The translations under genes and the position numbers were made by a program. 29,122 bases of DNA from Phanerodontia chrysosporium (taxonomy: Eukaryota; Basidiomycota; Agaricomycetes; Polyporales; Phanerochaetaceae), in NCBI GenBank assembly GCA_001910725.1, contig MJGA01000110.1:1-29122 (forward strand), written 5' to 3'. Below are positions 1-8,609 of this stretch, piece after piece. Within the stretch, counting starts at the first letter, position 1. Every line of letters begins with the position of its first letter. The notes under the pieces are model-generated. The model did not search any database. It had not been told where the DNA came from and worked only from the letters and a program-made list of their open reading frames with translations.

Positions 1-480
1 CGAGGATCCAGACTTCGTCCTTGGCGTCCTCAACAATGCCTGCTCGAAGCCATTCACGGCGTTCGGAGCGGTTGGCGTCAATCTGATGGATACCAAAAAC
101 CGGGGTGTCTTCAGCTCCGCCGCGGAGCTGAAACTGGACATCTCCCGTTTCCCAGTCGATGTTCGGATTCCATTTCTTGAGCCACGGAAGTCCAAGGATG
201 ACGTCCTCGGACCGATGTTCGTGACAAGAAACTCCTCCTTAAACGTGTAAGAACCCACAGTGAGCTGGAGTCTAGCACGGCGTGTGATAGACCCTGCTTC
301 ATTCTTAGTTCCGTCGATGTTGTACAGTGTGATCTCTTTTTTGAGCGGTACCGTGAGGATCTTGTGCTGCTTACAGAAATCCTCGTGGATGAACAGCGAA
401 GTTGCACCGGAGTCAATCATTGCAGGAGTGCGAATAGTTTTATTGATTCCGGTGAGCTTTACTGGTACACGGTAATGATT
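1..480 (-). pseudogene. pol: Retropepsin (aspartic protease) start of pol, element A
   Basis: Read from about 480 to 1. The protease would cut the Gag-Pol polyprotein inside the virus-like particle. The active-site motif DSGAT, preceded by PAMI and followed by SLF, is encoded near 405, as in Ty3/gypsy retropepsins. The conserved second half (ILGLPWL, then a WNPNIDW-type segment) is encoded at about 205-140 but in another frame, so one base is lost near 215. The frame begins upstream in a Ser/Pro/Asp-rich linker (about 620-480) that lies in the -1 frame relative to the end of gag. The pol frame is still open at position 1, and RT is expected further left. Confidence 0.8.
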
Positions 481-620
481 TGAAAACGGATCTAACACTG
501 ATATAGTACACGAGCGGATGGTATCAGAAATGTCCTGCGGTTCTAGCGAAGGCGCCGGAGTTGAATCCGGGCTTGACGAAACGGGGACCGACGATGCGGC
601 GTCACTCCGGCCCCTTAAGC

Positions 621-627
621 AAAACCC
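621..627 (-). promoter_or_regulatory. Candidate -1 ribosomal frameshift heptamer between gag and pol
   Basis: On the minus strand the sequence reads G GGT TTT in the gag frame, an exact X XXY YYZ slippery heptamer, two codons before the gag stop TAA (617-615). A -1 slip here enters exactly the frame that continues into the DSGAT protease. About six bases downstream a GGGGCC/GGTCCCC pairing could form a hairpin with one bulged base. It relies on the gag tail frame that follows the decayed base near 780. Confidence 0.5.
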
Positions 628-705
628 CCGAGCTGCTTCTGTATCAGAGCCAGCTGATCACGGAGGGCAGCGAGCGCGGCGGCTTGGTCGTCAGACGAGC
701 TGCCC

Positions 706-765
706 GAAGACGAGGAGGCCGGAGACGAGGAGTCCGGAGACGAGGTATCCGAAGACGAGGCGCGG
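706..765 (-). repeat. 15-bp tandem repeat in gag tail
   Basis: Four imperfect 15-bp units (706-720, 721-735, 736-750, 751-765), each built on GACGAGG. On the minus strand they encode Ser-Ser-Ser-Pro/Asp units after the zinc knuckle. The repeat gives a low-complexity acidic/serine tail and is a likely site of length change by slippage. Confidence 0.7.
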
Positions 766-1792
766 ACGGCGGCGGTAGCGGGGCAGTTCTCGGCTTGCCC
801 TCGAGACGAGCGCGACAGACGCGGGACCAGTGACCCTTCTTGCCACAGTGGTTGCAGACCGAATCGCGGTGAACGGGGTCCGTGGACTTGTGGGACTTCG
901 AGCCGCAGACCTTGCAGCGATCCTTCATGACGGCGTCGAACTGGCGCTTGAGATCCGTGCCAGTGAGACCCTTAAACAGCTCGTCGATGTTGGCGGCGTC
1001 GATGTCCATCGTGTTCGGGTCGCGGAAGGCGCGCGTCGACGAGCTAGCCGGAGTCGAGGACGTCTTGCCTTGCTGTGCCAGGAGGTCTTGCGAGAGCTTG
1101 TCCTTCGACCGGTCGACGGCGAAACCCGCGTTCTTGAGCTCGTCGTACGTCTCGGGGCCTTTGCCGGTAGCGGGGTTGACCATGTACGAGATCCGCTCGA
1201 GGTAGTCCTTATTAAACTTCGTCCGTAGCCGGGCTGCCAGGTCTTCCGGGGTGAGCTTCGTGCGGCCGGCGAGGGCTTGGAACTCCGCAAAGAACTCCGC
1301 GAACCGACGGTTGCCTTGCGTACAAGCTTGCAGCTTGCTGAGAGCCTCGGCCTTCTCGTCCATGGGCTCGAACCGGTTCTTGAAGGCCTCCCAGAACGTA
1401 GCGCGAGAGCCGTCGAATATCTGAGTGCCGTCTGCCGCTTGCTCGATGTACTGCCATGCCCATTCGGCCGCTTCATCCTGCATGAAGGAGAGAGCGCCGA
1501 CGATCCACTTCTGGCCGTCTACCAAGATCTTGCCGGATTCGGGGTCCCGCTGGAGGTTGCCGTTGACGTCGCGCTTGCCGAATTTCTCCGGCTGTCCATC
1601 GGCGTAGATGCGGTAGGCGGCGCGGAAGAGACGGGCCGTGTCCGAACCTTTCCCTTTGAACGGGACGGGCTTCTCGACGAAGGGCAGCTCCTTGTTCGCG
1701 TTAACCGTGGCGTTGACCGTTGTGTGATTGTTACCGATGGCTTGGGCCAGAGTGTTGACCGTATTGGTGAGCTGCGTCATCGCCTGGGCCAT

Positions 1793-3123
1793 TTGCAGGA
1801 GTGCAGCAGAGACGGGGTCGGGAGGCGCCGGACCGGGCGGCGCTCCACCGGAGTGCTCGACATATTGGGGGACGGGGAGTATTGGCTCCTGAGTGAGCGC
1901 GAGAGAGATCGAGGGCGAGGGAGCAGATTCGTGGTCGGAGAGGACGGAGCCGAGCGATGTCTCGGGAGACGAGTGGTGGCTGCTGTCCGGGGGACTGCGG
2001 TCGGGAGTATTCGGGGTAGTGGCGGAAGCGCGGGCAAATTCTAGCCGTTGCGCGAAACGAGGGTGCTCGAATTGGACTTCTCGAGCGTTCGGCGGGAGTT
2101 GTGGGGCCGCTGGAGCGCTTTCTCGATGTGGACAAGGTTGCTCGTTACAGGGAACGAATTGCCAACTTTCCCCTCGATCGATGAGGTGAAAATCGCGAAC
2201 TGTACGGTCCTCGAGATTTCGCGCAAAGAAATGCGGATCGCGCGAGCAGTCGTAATCCAGAGCGACACGAGATGTATTTATTTAATCAAAGTATCCGGCC
2301 CGGTACACTATGTCTAACTCTCCCACGATGCGGCGGAAATTGCGCCTTAAACCGACGAACGAAATGTCACCAATCTGAGCAAGACCTAGCTCGTATTGGT
2401 GCCACTCCTTAAACGTGGTGGTGGGAGCGAGGCGGCTGAGCTCGTTGCGGATCTGTCGAAGACGCTCGAGCAGCTGGCAGACGCCGTGCGCGCGGTCGCT
2501 GTTCACGAGGTGGAAGAGGTCGACTTCCTCAACGGCTTTGAGACGCTTGATGGTCGCGTCGATCTTAGGCGTGAAGATGCCGACGAGGTCGGTGGGGAGT
2601 ACTTGGGGATGTCGATGCCGACGGGCTTGCGGGCGATGGGCTCGTGCGTCGGGGCGGCGCTGAGGCGCTCTGCCAAACTGAGCTTCGAGGAGGAGGCGGC
2701 TACGGCGGCTTGGGCTTCTTGCGCCTCTCGTTGGCGCTGCTCGCGGATACGGTTGCCTACGCGTTGTTCGGCCTCACGAGCCTCGCGAACGGCAGTCCAG
2801 TTGATGGAGGGGACGGAGGGCGGAGGTTGGGGGAGCGTGGACACGTACTTGACGACCGCTTTGACTTTGCGGTCTGTCCACTTGACGGGGTTGCCGGCCT
2901 CGCGACGACGTTGGAGGCGGTCGAAGATGCGCTGGGGGATGTGGTCCTTGAGCCGGACGTCTTTCGGCACTGCAAGCAAGGACTTCAGCAACGTGTACGG
3001 AGTGAGCAGGCTGCTCGACTACGACGTACTCGCTTTAAACGGAGGGATAAACTTTTTAAAACGGGTTTTGGGGGAGCGGTAGGGGAGGAATTTGCCTAGG
3101 GCACCCAAGAGATCTCGACCTAA
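1793..3123 (-). pseudogene. Long ATG-less open region between 5' LTR and Gag Met, element A
   Basis: Between the LTR end (3124) and the first Gag methionine (1792) the minus strand is largely open in one path: 3123 to about 2607, a one-base shift, then 2607 through 1793 in the frame of gag. Only a TAG at 3021-3019 and a TAA at 2284-2282 interrupt it, and both differ by one C from Gln codons. The predicted product is basic and protein-like (a KSLLAVPK region, a WTAVREAREAEQ helix, RNELSRLAPTTTFKEW, then DPHFFARNLEDRTVRDF) before it joins Gag. No ATG occurs on this strand from the LTR promoter to 1863 except one inside the predicted LTR intron. It is either an N-terminal Gag extension started at a non-AUG codon, or an unusually long leader. 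I do not recognise the domain. Confidence 0.5.
3112..3121 (-). promoter_or_regulatory. Predicted self-priming primer binding site, element A
   Basis: Two bases after the LTR end the minus strand reads AGGTCGAGAT. It is exactly complementary to ATCTCGACCT inside the LTR (plus-strand positions 3304-3313 in LTR-1), which begins about 34 bp downstream of the TATA box, where the RNA should start. This matches the arrangement in Tf1/sushi elements, whose RNA 5' end folds back as the primer. No clear tRNA-type TGG site follows the LTR directly. Confidence 0.6.
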
Positions 3124-3226
3124 TGTCGCGGAGCAGGGGCTCAACGCTTCACGAGGGAGCACAGATGGGGAGGTCGACGAGATGGCGCGGCGGAGCGAAT
3201 CACGCAGCGACGAACGGTTTGTTCAA

Positions 3227-3285
3227 CTGTCCGTATTGACCAAGATATCATTAGTGTTTGTAACTACAATACAAGCGGGGCTTAC
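3227..3285 (-). other. Intron-like segment in LTR-1 (59 nt)
   Basis: Starts GTAAGCCC, has the branch-like CACTAAT and ends GGACAG. The last 18 bases of the segment duplicate the 18 bases just upstream of it (CTTGGTCAATACGGACAG). The only ATG of the whole leader lies inside it. See the matching segments in LTR-2 and LTR-3 and its absence from LTR-4. Confidence 0.5.
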
Positions 3286-3339
3286 CTGTCCGTATTGACC
3301 AAGAGGTCGAGATGACGGACAGGAGCGAGAGGTGCTACC

Positions 3340-3347
3340 TATATATA
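3340..3347 (-). promoter_or_regulatory. TATA box of LTR-1
   Basis: TATATATA on the LTR sense strand. The same place is TATATAA in the other three LTRs. It lies about 34 bp upstream of the self-primer sequence. Confidence 0.6.
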
Positions 3348-3816
3348 CTACAAGAGTTCAGGGCAGGCTATACGATTACATAAGCTGATGGGCAGCGCTC
3401 AGCATAGCCAGCGAGGCTGCGACGCGGGCTGCGCGGCGAGGCTGTGCTGGGGCTATGTCACGAGGTTGTGTCAGCTGGCAGTGTCTCGAGGCTGCGTCGG
3501 GCCGAGGCTGTGTCATCGGGCTGATCAGCTCGGCGTGTCTCGGCGAGGGGAGTCATCAGGGATGACAGTGCCTCCTCGACAATCCGGGGAACCGGTTGCA
3601 AGGCAGACCGGTGATCCGGGCGGTGTCTGAGTGCGCAGCGGGATGCGCTGGCGTCTAGGGGTGATGCGCCATCAGGGCGCTGGCGCTGAGTGGCCAGGCG
3701 CTGAGTGTGGGCGGCTAGGACTCCAGACGGCGCGAGGGCTGCTCGCCCGTTGGATTAATCGAGGGAAATAGCCAAAAATCGGCGAAAAATAGGGCAGCAC
3801 CGTCACATCCGTGACA

Positions 3817-5165
3817 GCTACCCCCTTCCGCTCGCCTCCGACATCATCGGGAAGCTCCAGGGCGCTAAGATCTTCACCAAGTTCGACGTCCGCTGGGGCT
3901 ACAACAACGTCCGGATTAAGGAAGGTGACGAGTGGAAAGCCGCCTTCGTCACCAACCGCGGCCTCTTCGAGCCCAGAGTCATGTACTTCGGTCTGTGCAA
4001 CAGCCCTGCCACGTTCCAGGCCCTCATGAACCACATCTTCGCCGACCTCATCGCTGAAAGCAAGGTCGCAGTTTACCTCGACGACATCCTCATCTGGTCG
4101 AACGATCTCGCTTCGCATCGAAAGATTGTTCACGAGGTCCTGGCACGCCTCGCCAAATACGATCTGTACCTTCGGCCCGAGAAGTGCGAGTTCGAGCGCT
4201 CGGAGATCGAGTATCTTGGGCTCCTCATCAGCGAAGGACAAGTCGGTATGGACCCCGGCAAGGTTAAGGCAGTAGCCGAGTGGCCGACCCCGAAGAACCT
4301 CAAAGATGTACGAGGCTTTGTCGGGTTCGCCAACTTCTACCGCCGCTTCATCAAGGACTTCTCAAAGATCTGCCGCCCGCTGCACGATCTGACGAAGAAG
4401 GACACTCCGTTTAATTGGGGTCCCGCACAGGCAGAAGCCTTCGAGACGCTCAAGCGCGCTTTCACGACTCAGCCCGTGCTCGCCATGTGGAGCATTGATC
4501 GGCCAACTCGCGTTGAGACCGATGCTTCTGGCTACGCCACCGGAGGAGTCATAGCCCAACGCAACCCTGAAGATGGTCTCTGGCATCCAATCGCGTATCG
4601 CTCGCAAACCATGAGCCCCGCCGAGCGGAACTACGAGATCTGGGATCGTGAGATGCTTGCAATCATCGAAGCTCTCAAGGACTGGCGCCAGTTCCTCGAA
4701 GGTCTCCCGAAGCCTTTTGAAATCTGGACCGATCATCAAAACCTTCAGTACTGGAAGACTGCGCAGAATCTCACACGGCGCCAAGCCCGGTGGGCCTCCT
4801 ACCTCGCCGAGTACGACTTCCGCATCATCCACCGCCTCGGCAAGACCCATCTCCTCGCTGATCCGCTCTCCCGGCCCTCCTCGCTGCATGTTTCCGATGA
4901 AGAAGACAATCGCTCGCAGATAGTATTGAAGCCGGAACTGTTTAAGATAGCCGCCACGGTAGCTTTCACAAACCCCTCCCCCCTCGAGAAGCGCATTCGC
5001 GACTGCTCCGAAAAAGAAAAGGAAGTCGCAGACGCTCTGCAGACTCTCCGGACCAAGGGGCCCCGCAGGCTGCGCAACGGCGTTCTCGAATGGGAAGAAG
5101 ACAACGGCCTTCTGTACTACCATGGGAAAGTCTACGTCCCGAACAGTGCCGCGCTGCGCAACGAC
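3817..5165 (+). pseudogene. pol: Pol: reverse transcriptase and RNase H, element B
   Basis: RT would copy the RNA to cDNA and RNase H would remove the RNA strand. The visible RT begins at YPLPLASDII, so the N-terminal fingers are missing. Conserved blocks follow in order: FTKFDVRWGYNNVRI, FGLCNSPATFQ, and the catalytic YLDD box near 4075. The connection has the RGFVGFANFYRRFIKDFS block. RNase H follows with its acidic residues in TDASG, the WDREMLAI segment, WTDHQNL and ADPLSR (about 4520-4870). The frame reads without a stop up to the LTR-2 insertion at 5166 and resumes cleanly after one copy of the ACGAC duplication. Confidence 0.93.
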
Positions 5166-5856
5166 TGTCGCGGAGCTAGGGCTCAACGCTTCACGAGGGA
5201 GGGCAAGTGGGGAGGTCGACGACAAGGCGCGGCGGAGCGAGTCACGCAGCGACGCACAACTTCTTCAGCTGTCCGTATTGACCAAGTTCTATTAGTGTTG
5301 TATGCTATAATACAAGTGACGGGCTTACCTGTCCGTATTGACCAAGAGGTCGAGATGACGGACAGGAGCGAGGGGAGCTACTCTTATATACTACAGTACT
5401 CTAGGGCAGGCTGTACGATTACCTAAGCTGATGGGCAGTGCTTGGCATAGCCAGCGAGGCTGCGACGCGGGCTGCGCAGCGAGGCTGTGCGGGGGCTATG
5501 TCACGAGGCTGTGTCAGCTGGCAGTGTTTCGAGGCTGCGTCGGGCCGAGGCTGTGTCATCAGGCTGATCAGCTCGGCGTATCTCGGCGAGGGAGTCATCA
5601 GGGATGACAGTGCCTCCTCGGCGATCCGGGAACCGGTTGCAAGGCAGACCGGTGATCCGGGCGGTGTCTGAGTGCGCAGCGGGATGCGCTGGCGTCTAGG
5701 GGTGATGCGCCATCAGGGCGCTGGCGCTGAGTGGCCAGGCGCTGAGTGTGGGCGGCTAGGACTCCAGACGGCGCGAGGGCTGCTCGCCCGTTGGATTAAT
5801 CGAGGAAAATAGCCAAAAATCGGCGAAAAATAGGCAGCACCGTCACATCCGTGACA
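5166..5856 (-). repeat. LTR-2, solo LTR inside pol of element B (691 bp)
   Basis: Same LTR as the three others, in minus orientation, with TGTCAC and GCGACA ends. It is flanked by an exact 5-bp duplication ACGAC at 5161-5165 and 5857-5861. Taking it out with one duplication restores the pol reading frame between the RNase H connection and the integrase zinc domain. It is a solo LTR left by LTR-LTR recombination of a full insertion. TATA box at 5390-5384; intron-like segment at 5328-5269. Confidence 0.93.
5269..5328 (-). other. Intron-like segment in LTR-2 (60 nt)
   Basis: Same layout as in LTR-1: GTAAGCCC at the start, ACACTAAT near the 3' end, GGACAG at the end, and the 18-bp upstream sequence duplicated as its 3' end. 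Confidence 0.5.
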
Positions 5857-5861
5857 ACGAC

Positions 5862-6782
5862 GTCATCAAGTCTTGCCACGACGCGCCGACCGCCAGACAT
5901 CCTGGGAAACACACCACCCTCGAATTGGTCTCTCGGTACTATTGGTGGCTGCGCATCTCCGCCGACGTCAGCCGCTACGTGCTCGGCTGCGATCAGTGTC
6001 AACGGTACAAGTCCGCCCCGCACCCGAAGGCCACTCTACAGCCCCACGATGTCCCTTCAGGGCCCTGGGAACACGTTGGCGTGGACCTCATCACACAGCT
6101 CCCACGCGACGCCAAGACCAAGAAGGACTCGATCGCGGTCTACGTGGACCACTATTCGGATCAGTGCCACCTTGTACCGGTCGACTCAACGATCACCGCC
6201 GCCGGCATGGGCGACGTCCACTACACGGACATCTTCCGCCTTCACGGCCTCCCACGCAAGATCTTCTCCGATCGTGGACCACAGTTTGCAGCTCAGTACA
6301 TGCGAGCGCTGTATAAGCGCCTCGGCATCGCTACCGGCCTCACCACGGCATATCACCCCGAAGGCAACGGCAAGGTCGAGCGCAAGAACCAGGAAGTCGA
6401 GAAATTCCTGCGTCTCTTCGTCTCCCAGCGCCAAGACGACTGGGTCGATTGGCTCCCGATGGCCGAGTTCACCCTGAACTCACACGTGTCTAGTGCTACC
6501 GAGCGCACCCCCTTCGAGATAGTTTACGGCTACACACCGGACTTCACGATCCCGGCCGGCAAACACACCAAGGTTCCCGCTCTCGATGAGCGCCTAGACC
6601 GCATGGCTCACGTTCGCAAAGAGGCCGAAGCTGCCCTGCGCCTAACCAAAGCCCGCATGAAAGAAGAGTACGAGGCCGCGAAGAAACGCGCCCACTCCTT
6701 CAAAGTCGGCGATCAGGTTTGGCTCAGCACGAAAGACCTCAGCATCGATCAGCCTCGCCCAAGCTCGGCCCTCGCCAGCTAG
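5862..6782 (+). pseudogene. pol: Pol: integrase zinc domain and DDE core, element B
   Basis: Inserts the cDNA into the genome. The HHCC zinc domain is encoded just after the solo LTR (a CHDAPTAGHPGKH segment, then CDQC). The catalytic core has D in the GVDLIT segment, D in FSDRGPQF and E in NGKVERKNQE, which is the full D,D-E triad of Ty3/gypsy integrases. The C-terminal region continues to an early stop at 6782. The true frame shifts near 6765 by one base into the next entry. Confidence 0.93.
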
Positions 6783-7254
6783 GTCCGTTTAAGGTTCTGG
6801 AAAAGATCGGCGATCTGGACTATCGGCTCGAGCTCCCGAGCTGGCTGAAAATCCACCCGGTTTTCCATGTCAACCGCCTCAGCCCGTGGCACGATCAGGC
6901 GTCGAGAAGCCCCTGCCTCCCAAACCTGTCAAGGTTGCCGGCAAAGAAGAATACGTCGTCGAGAAGATCCTCGACAGCCGCATATACCACCGCCAACTGC
7001 AGTATAAGGTCCGCTGGAAAGGCTACAGCCAAGCCGGCGACACGTGGGAAAAGGCAGACAACCTCAAGCACGCCAAGGCCCTGGTCAACAAATTCCATCG
7101 CGAAAATCCAGAAGCGCCCCGCAAGCTCGCTGCCACCGCCTTCGAAGCCCTTGCCGCCTCTTTTCGCCATTCGTCACCGAAGTCGACGTCTCTCTCCTTC
7201 CTGCCTCCGATCGCGCTAAGGCGATCTCGATTGGAGGAGGGGCGCCACATCTGA
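6766..7254 (+). pseudogene. pol: Pol: integrase C-terminus and chromodomain, element B
   Basis: After the frameshift near 6765 the sequence encodes the GPFKVLEKIGDLDYRLELP and HPVFHVNRL blocks (GPF/Y module) of chromovirus integrases. A second frameshift near 6898 leads to a classical chromodomain (EYVVEKILDSR, then YKVRWKGY and TWEKADNLKHA) at about 6945-7100. Chromodomains of this group direct integration to heterochromatin marked by histone H3 lysine 9 methylation. The frame ends at 7254, just before the polypurine tract. Two frameshifts within 150 bp show this copy is inactive. Confidence 0.9.
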
Positions 7255-7279
7255 CGACCTCGCGAGGACGCTCGGTTTT

Positions 7280-7292
7280 AGGAGGGGGGTAA
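7280..7292 (+). promoter_or_regulatory. Polypurine tract, element B
   Basis: AGGAGGGGGGTAA directly precedes the TGTCAC start of the 3' LTR. This is the usual position of the plus-strand DNA primer in LTR retrotransposons. Confidence 0.8.
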
Positions 7293-7759
7293 TGTCACGG
7301 ATGTGACGGTGCTGCCCTGTTTTTCGCCGTTTTTGGCTATTTTCCTCGATTAATCCAACGGACGAGCAGCCCTCGCGCCGTCTGGAGTCCTAGCCGCCCA
7401 CACTCAGCGCCTGGCCACTCAGCGCCAGCGCCCTGATGGCGCATCACCCCTAGACGCCAGCGCATCCGCTGCGCGCTCAGACACCGCCCGGATCACCGGT
7501 CTGCCTTGCAACCGGTTCCCCGGATCGCCGAGGAGGCACTGTCATCCCTGATGACTCCCCTCGCCGAGACACGCCGAGCTGATCAGCCTGATGACACAGC
7601 CTCGGCCCGACGCAGCCTCGAGACACTGCCAGCTGACACAGCCTCGTGACATAGCCCCCGCACAGCCTCGCCGCGCAGTCCGCGTCGCAGCCTCGCTGGC
7701 TATGCCAAGCACTGCCCATCAGCTTAGGTAATCGTACAGCCTGCCCTAGAGTACTGTAG

Positions 7760-7767
7760 TATATAAG
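7760..7767 (+). promoter_or_regulatory. TATA box of LTR-3
   Basis: TATATAAG, 34 bp upstream of the predicted RNA 5' end/self-primer at 7794. Confidence 0.65.
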
Positions 7768-7821
7768 GGTAGCTCCCCTCGCTCCTGTCCGTCATCTCGA
7801 CCTCTTGGTCAATACGGACAG

Positions 7822-7881
7822 GTAAGCCCGTCACTTGTATTGTAGCATATAACACTAATAAAACTTGGTCAATACGGACAG
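7822..7881 (+). other. Intron-like segment in LTR-3 (60 nt)
   Basis: GTAAGCCC at the 5' edge, branch-like CACTAATAA and GGACAG at the 3' edge. The 18-bp CTTGGTCAATACGGACAG occurs at 7804-7821 and again at 7864-7881, so the segment could be removed by splicing or by recombination between the repeats. LTR-4 lacks exactly this unit. Confidence 0.55.
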
Positions 7882-7985
7882 CTGAACAAGTTTGTTCGTC
7901 GCTGCGTGACTCACTCCGCCGTGCCTCGTCGTCGACCTCCCCACTTGCCCTCCCTCGTGAAGCGTTGAGCCCTAGCTCCGCGACA

Positions 7986-8609
7986 CTTGCATAGCATGCA
8001 TGAACAGATTGCAATAAGAACCCGAGATTGTGTTACTCATGGAGTGATTGGGATTTGTCTCTATATCTGCATCCAATCCATCATGCAATGATGAAGAGTT
8101 ATCGCTGCAGATGGGAATTGATCCATGCCACTGTTGGTACTTCTCAGTGCACTGTACACCTTTGCATTGATCACATCTGATGTCACATTTCTATTGTCAC
8201 CATGCTTCCGTTGGTGGAACATTGCCATATGAATTGTCCAGAACTCTTCGTTAACTGGCATTCTGACATCTTGATCTTTGGTATGAATGATTGGAAATTG
8301 GTTTCAGAGGCGGTAGAGCAGGCACTTGCAACTGAAACAGGCCATGATATCTGAGCCACTCGCAGACATATCTGTGCTCTGTGCAGTTCTCTGGAGTATC
8401 AGGGCGACATAATTCGCAATGTGGGGATGAATGTCTACGATGTTGTTGTACTCTTTCTGGTGAAGAAGAAGAGCGCTGTCATTTTTTTCGATTGGGAGGA
8501 GAGGGCAGGACTGTTACGACAATCAAGCACTGCACAAATCTCTACTATTTATAAAACAAACAATATACCAATACACAAGTACAGCTAGCCACGATCATGC
8601 GAATACCTC
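7986..8609. other. Low-GC interval with coding remnants, no recognised gene
   Basis: More AT-rich than the gypsy elements on its left. On the minus strand, about 8445-8270 encodes a Cys/His-rich stretch (HCELC, then PENCTEHRYVCEWLRYHG). A second open piece, 8261-8061, starts MPVNEEFWTIHMAMFH and looks protein-like. The two are in different frames. They could be remnants of a DNA transposon or of a host gene. The interval starts at the presumed target site CTTGC of element B. Confidence 0.35.

Larger units (their letters stand above)
615..1792 (-). pseudogene. gag: Gag with CCHC zinc knuckle, element A
   Basis: Capsid/nucleocapsid protein of the chromovirus, read from ATG 1792. Residues 1-35 are a Gln/Asn/Thr-rich helix. 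Residues about 40-260 are the retrotransposon capsid region (FKGKGSDTARLF, then AEWAWQY, TFWEAFKNRF, and the RRFAEFFAEFQALAGR segment). A first Cys/His cluster (CKVC...H) comes before a canonical zinc knuckle CNHCGKKGHWSRVC near residue 325. After the knuckle the natural reading is a Ser/Asp-rich tail and an amphipathic helix ending in LGGFA-stop at 615. In this copy a one-base loss in a C run near 780 pushes translation into an Arg/Pro frame that stops at 644. The frame is also open upstream of ATG 1792 (see the leader entry). Confidence 0.85.
1..3816 (-). mobile_element. Ty3/gypsy chromovirus, element A (5' part, minus strand)
   Basis: LTR retrotransposon read right to left: 5' LTR (3816 to 3124), predicted primer binding site (3121 to 3112), a long gag region (about 3100 to 615), then protease (about 480 to 1), with the rest of pol beyond the left edge. 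The LTR is the same sequence as the 3' LTR of element B, which has a chromodomain, so both belong to one chromovirus family. The base next to the LTR on the right (3817) falls inside the RT gene of element B. Element A therefore inserted antisense into B, and its target duplication should read GCTAC (3817-3821) again beyond its unseen 3' LTR. Several stops and frameshifts show that this copy is dead. Confidence 0.85.
3124..3816 (-). repeat. LTR-1, 5' LTR of gypsy element A (693 bp)
   Basis: In LTR sense (right to left) it starts TGTCACGGATGTGAC, which contains the GTCAC/GTGAC inverted repeat, and ends GCGACA. The U3 carries many degenerate GAGGCTGTGTCA-type units. A TATA box lies at 3347-3340, the expected RNA start at about 3315, and an intron-like segment at 3285-3227. 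Copies of this LTR are at 5166-5856, 7293-7985 and 10084-10719. The flanks 3119-3123 and 3817-3821 do not match, as expected for one end of a full element and not for a solo LTR. Confidence 0.9.
3817..7985 (+). mobile_element. Ty3/gypsy chromovirus, element B (3' part, plus strand)
   Basis: Contains the 3' part of pol, a polypurine tract and the 3' LTR. The 5' LTR, gag, protease and the N-terminal RT are cut off at 3817 by element A and presumably lie left of the window. A solo LTR of the same family sits inside pol at 5166-5856. The right flank after the LTR is CTTGC (7986-7990), which should recur at the other end of B. The order RT, RNase H, integrase, chromodomain defines a chromovirus. 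Confidence 0.9.
7293..7985 (+). repeat. LTR-3, 3' LTR of gypsy element B (693 bp)
   Basis: Starts TGTCACGGATGTGAC after the polypurine tract and ends GCGACA. TATATAAG lies at 7760-7767 and the self-primer sequence ATCTCGACCT at 7794-7803. An AATAAA motif lies at about 7857-7862, inside the intron-like segment. It equals LTR-1 in length and differs by scattered substitutions. Confidence 0.93.

Noticed and set aside
3388..3630. 80-codon open frame starting MGSAQHSQRGCD, recurring at 7477-7719 and 10270-10512
   Set aside because: It lies antisense in U3 of each LTR and recurs only because the LTRs are copies; the Cys/Gly-rich content reflects the GAGGCTG repeats. It is broken in LTR-2.
3119..3821. 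LTR-1 as a solo LTR
   Set aside because: No target duplication at its ends (CCTAA against GCTAC), and gag of element A follows directly with a primer binding site.
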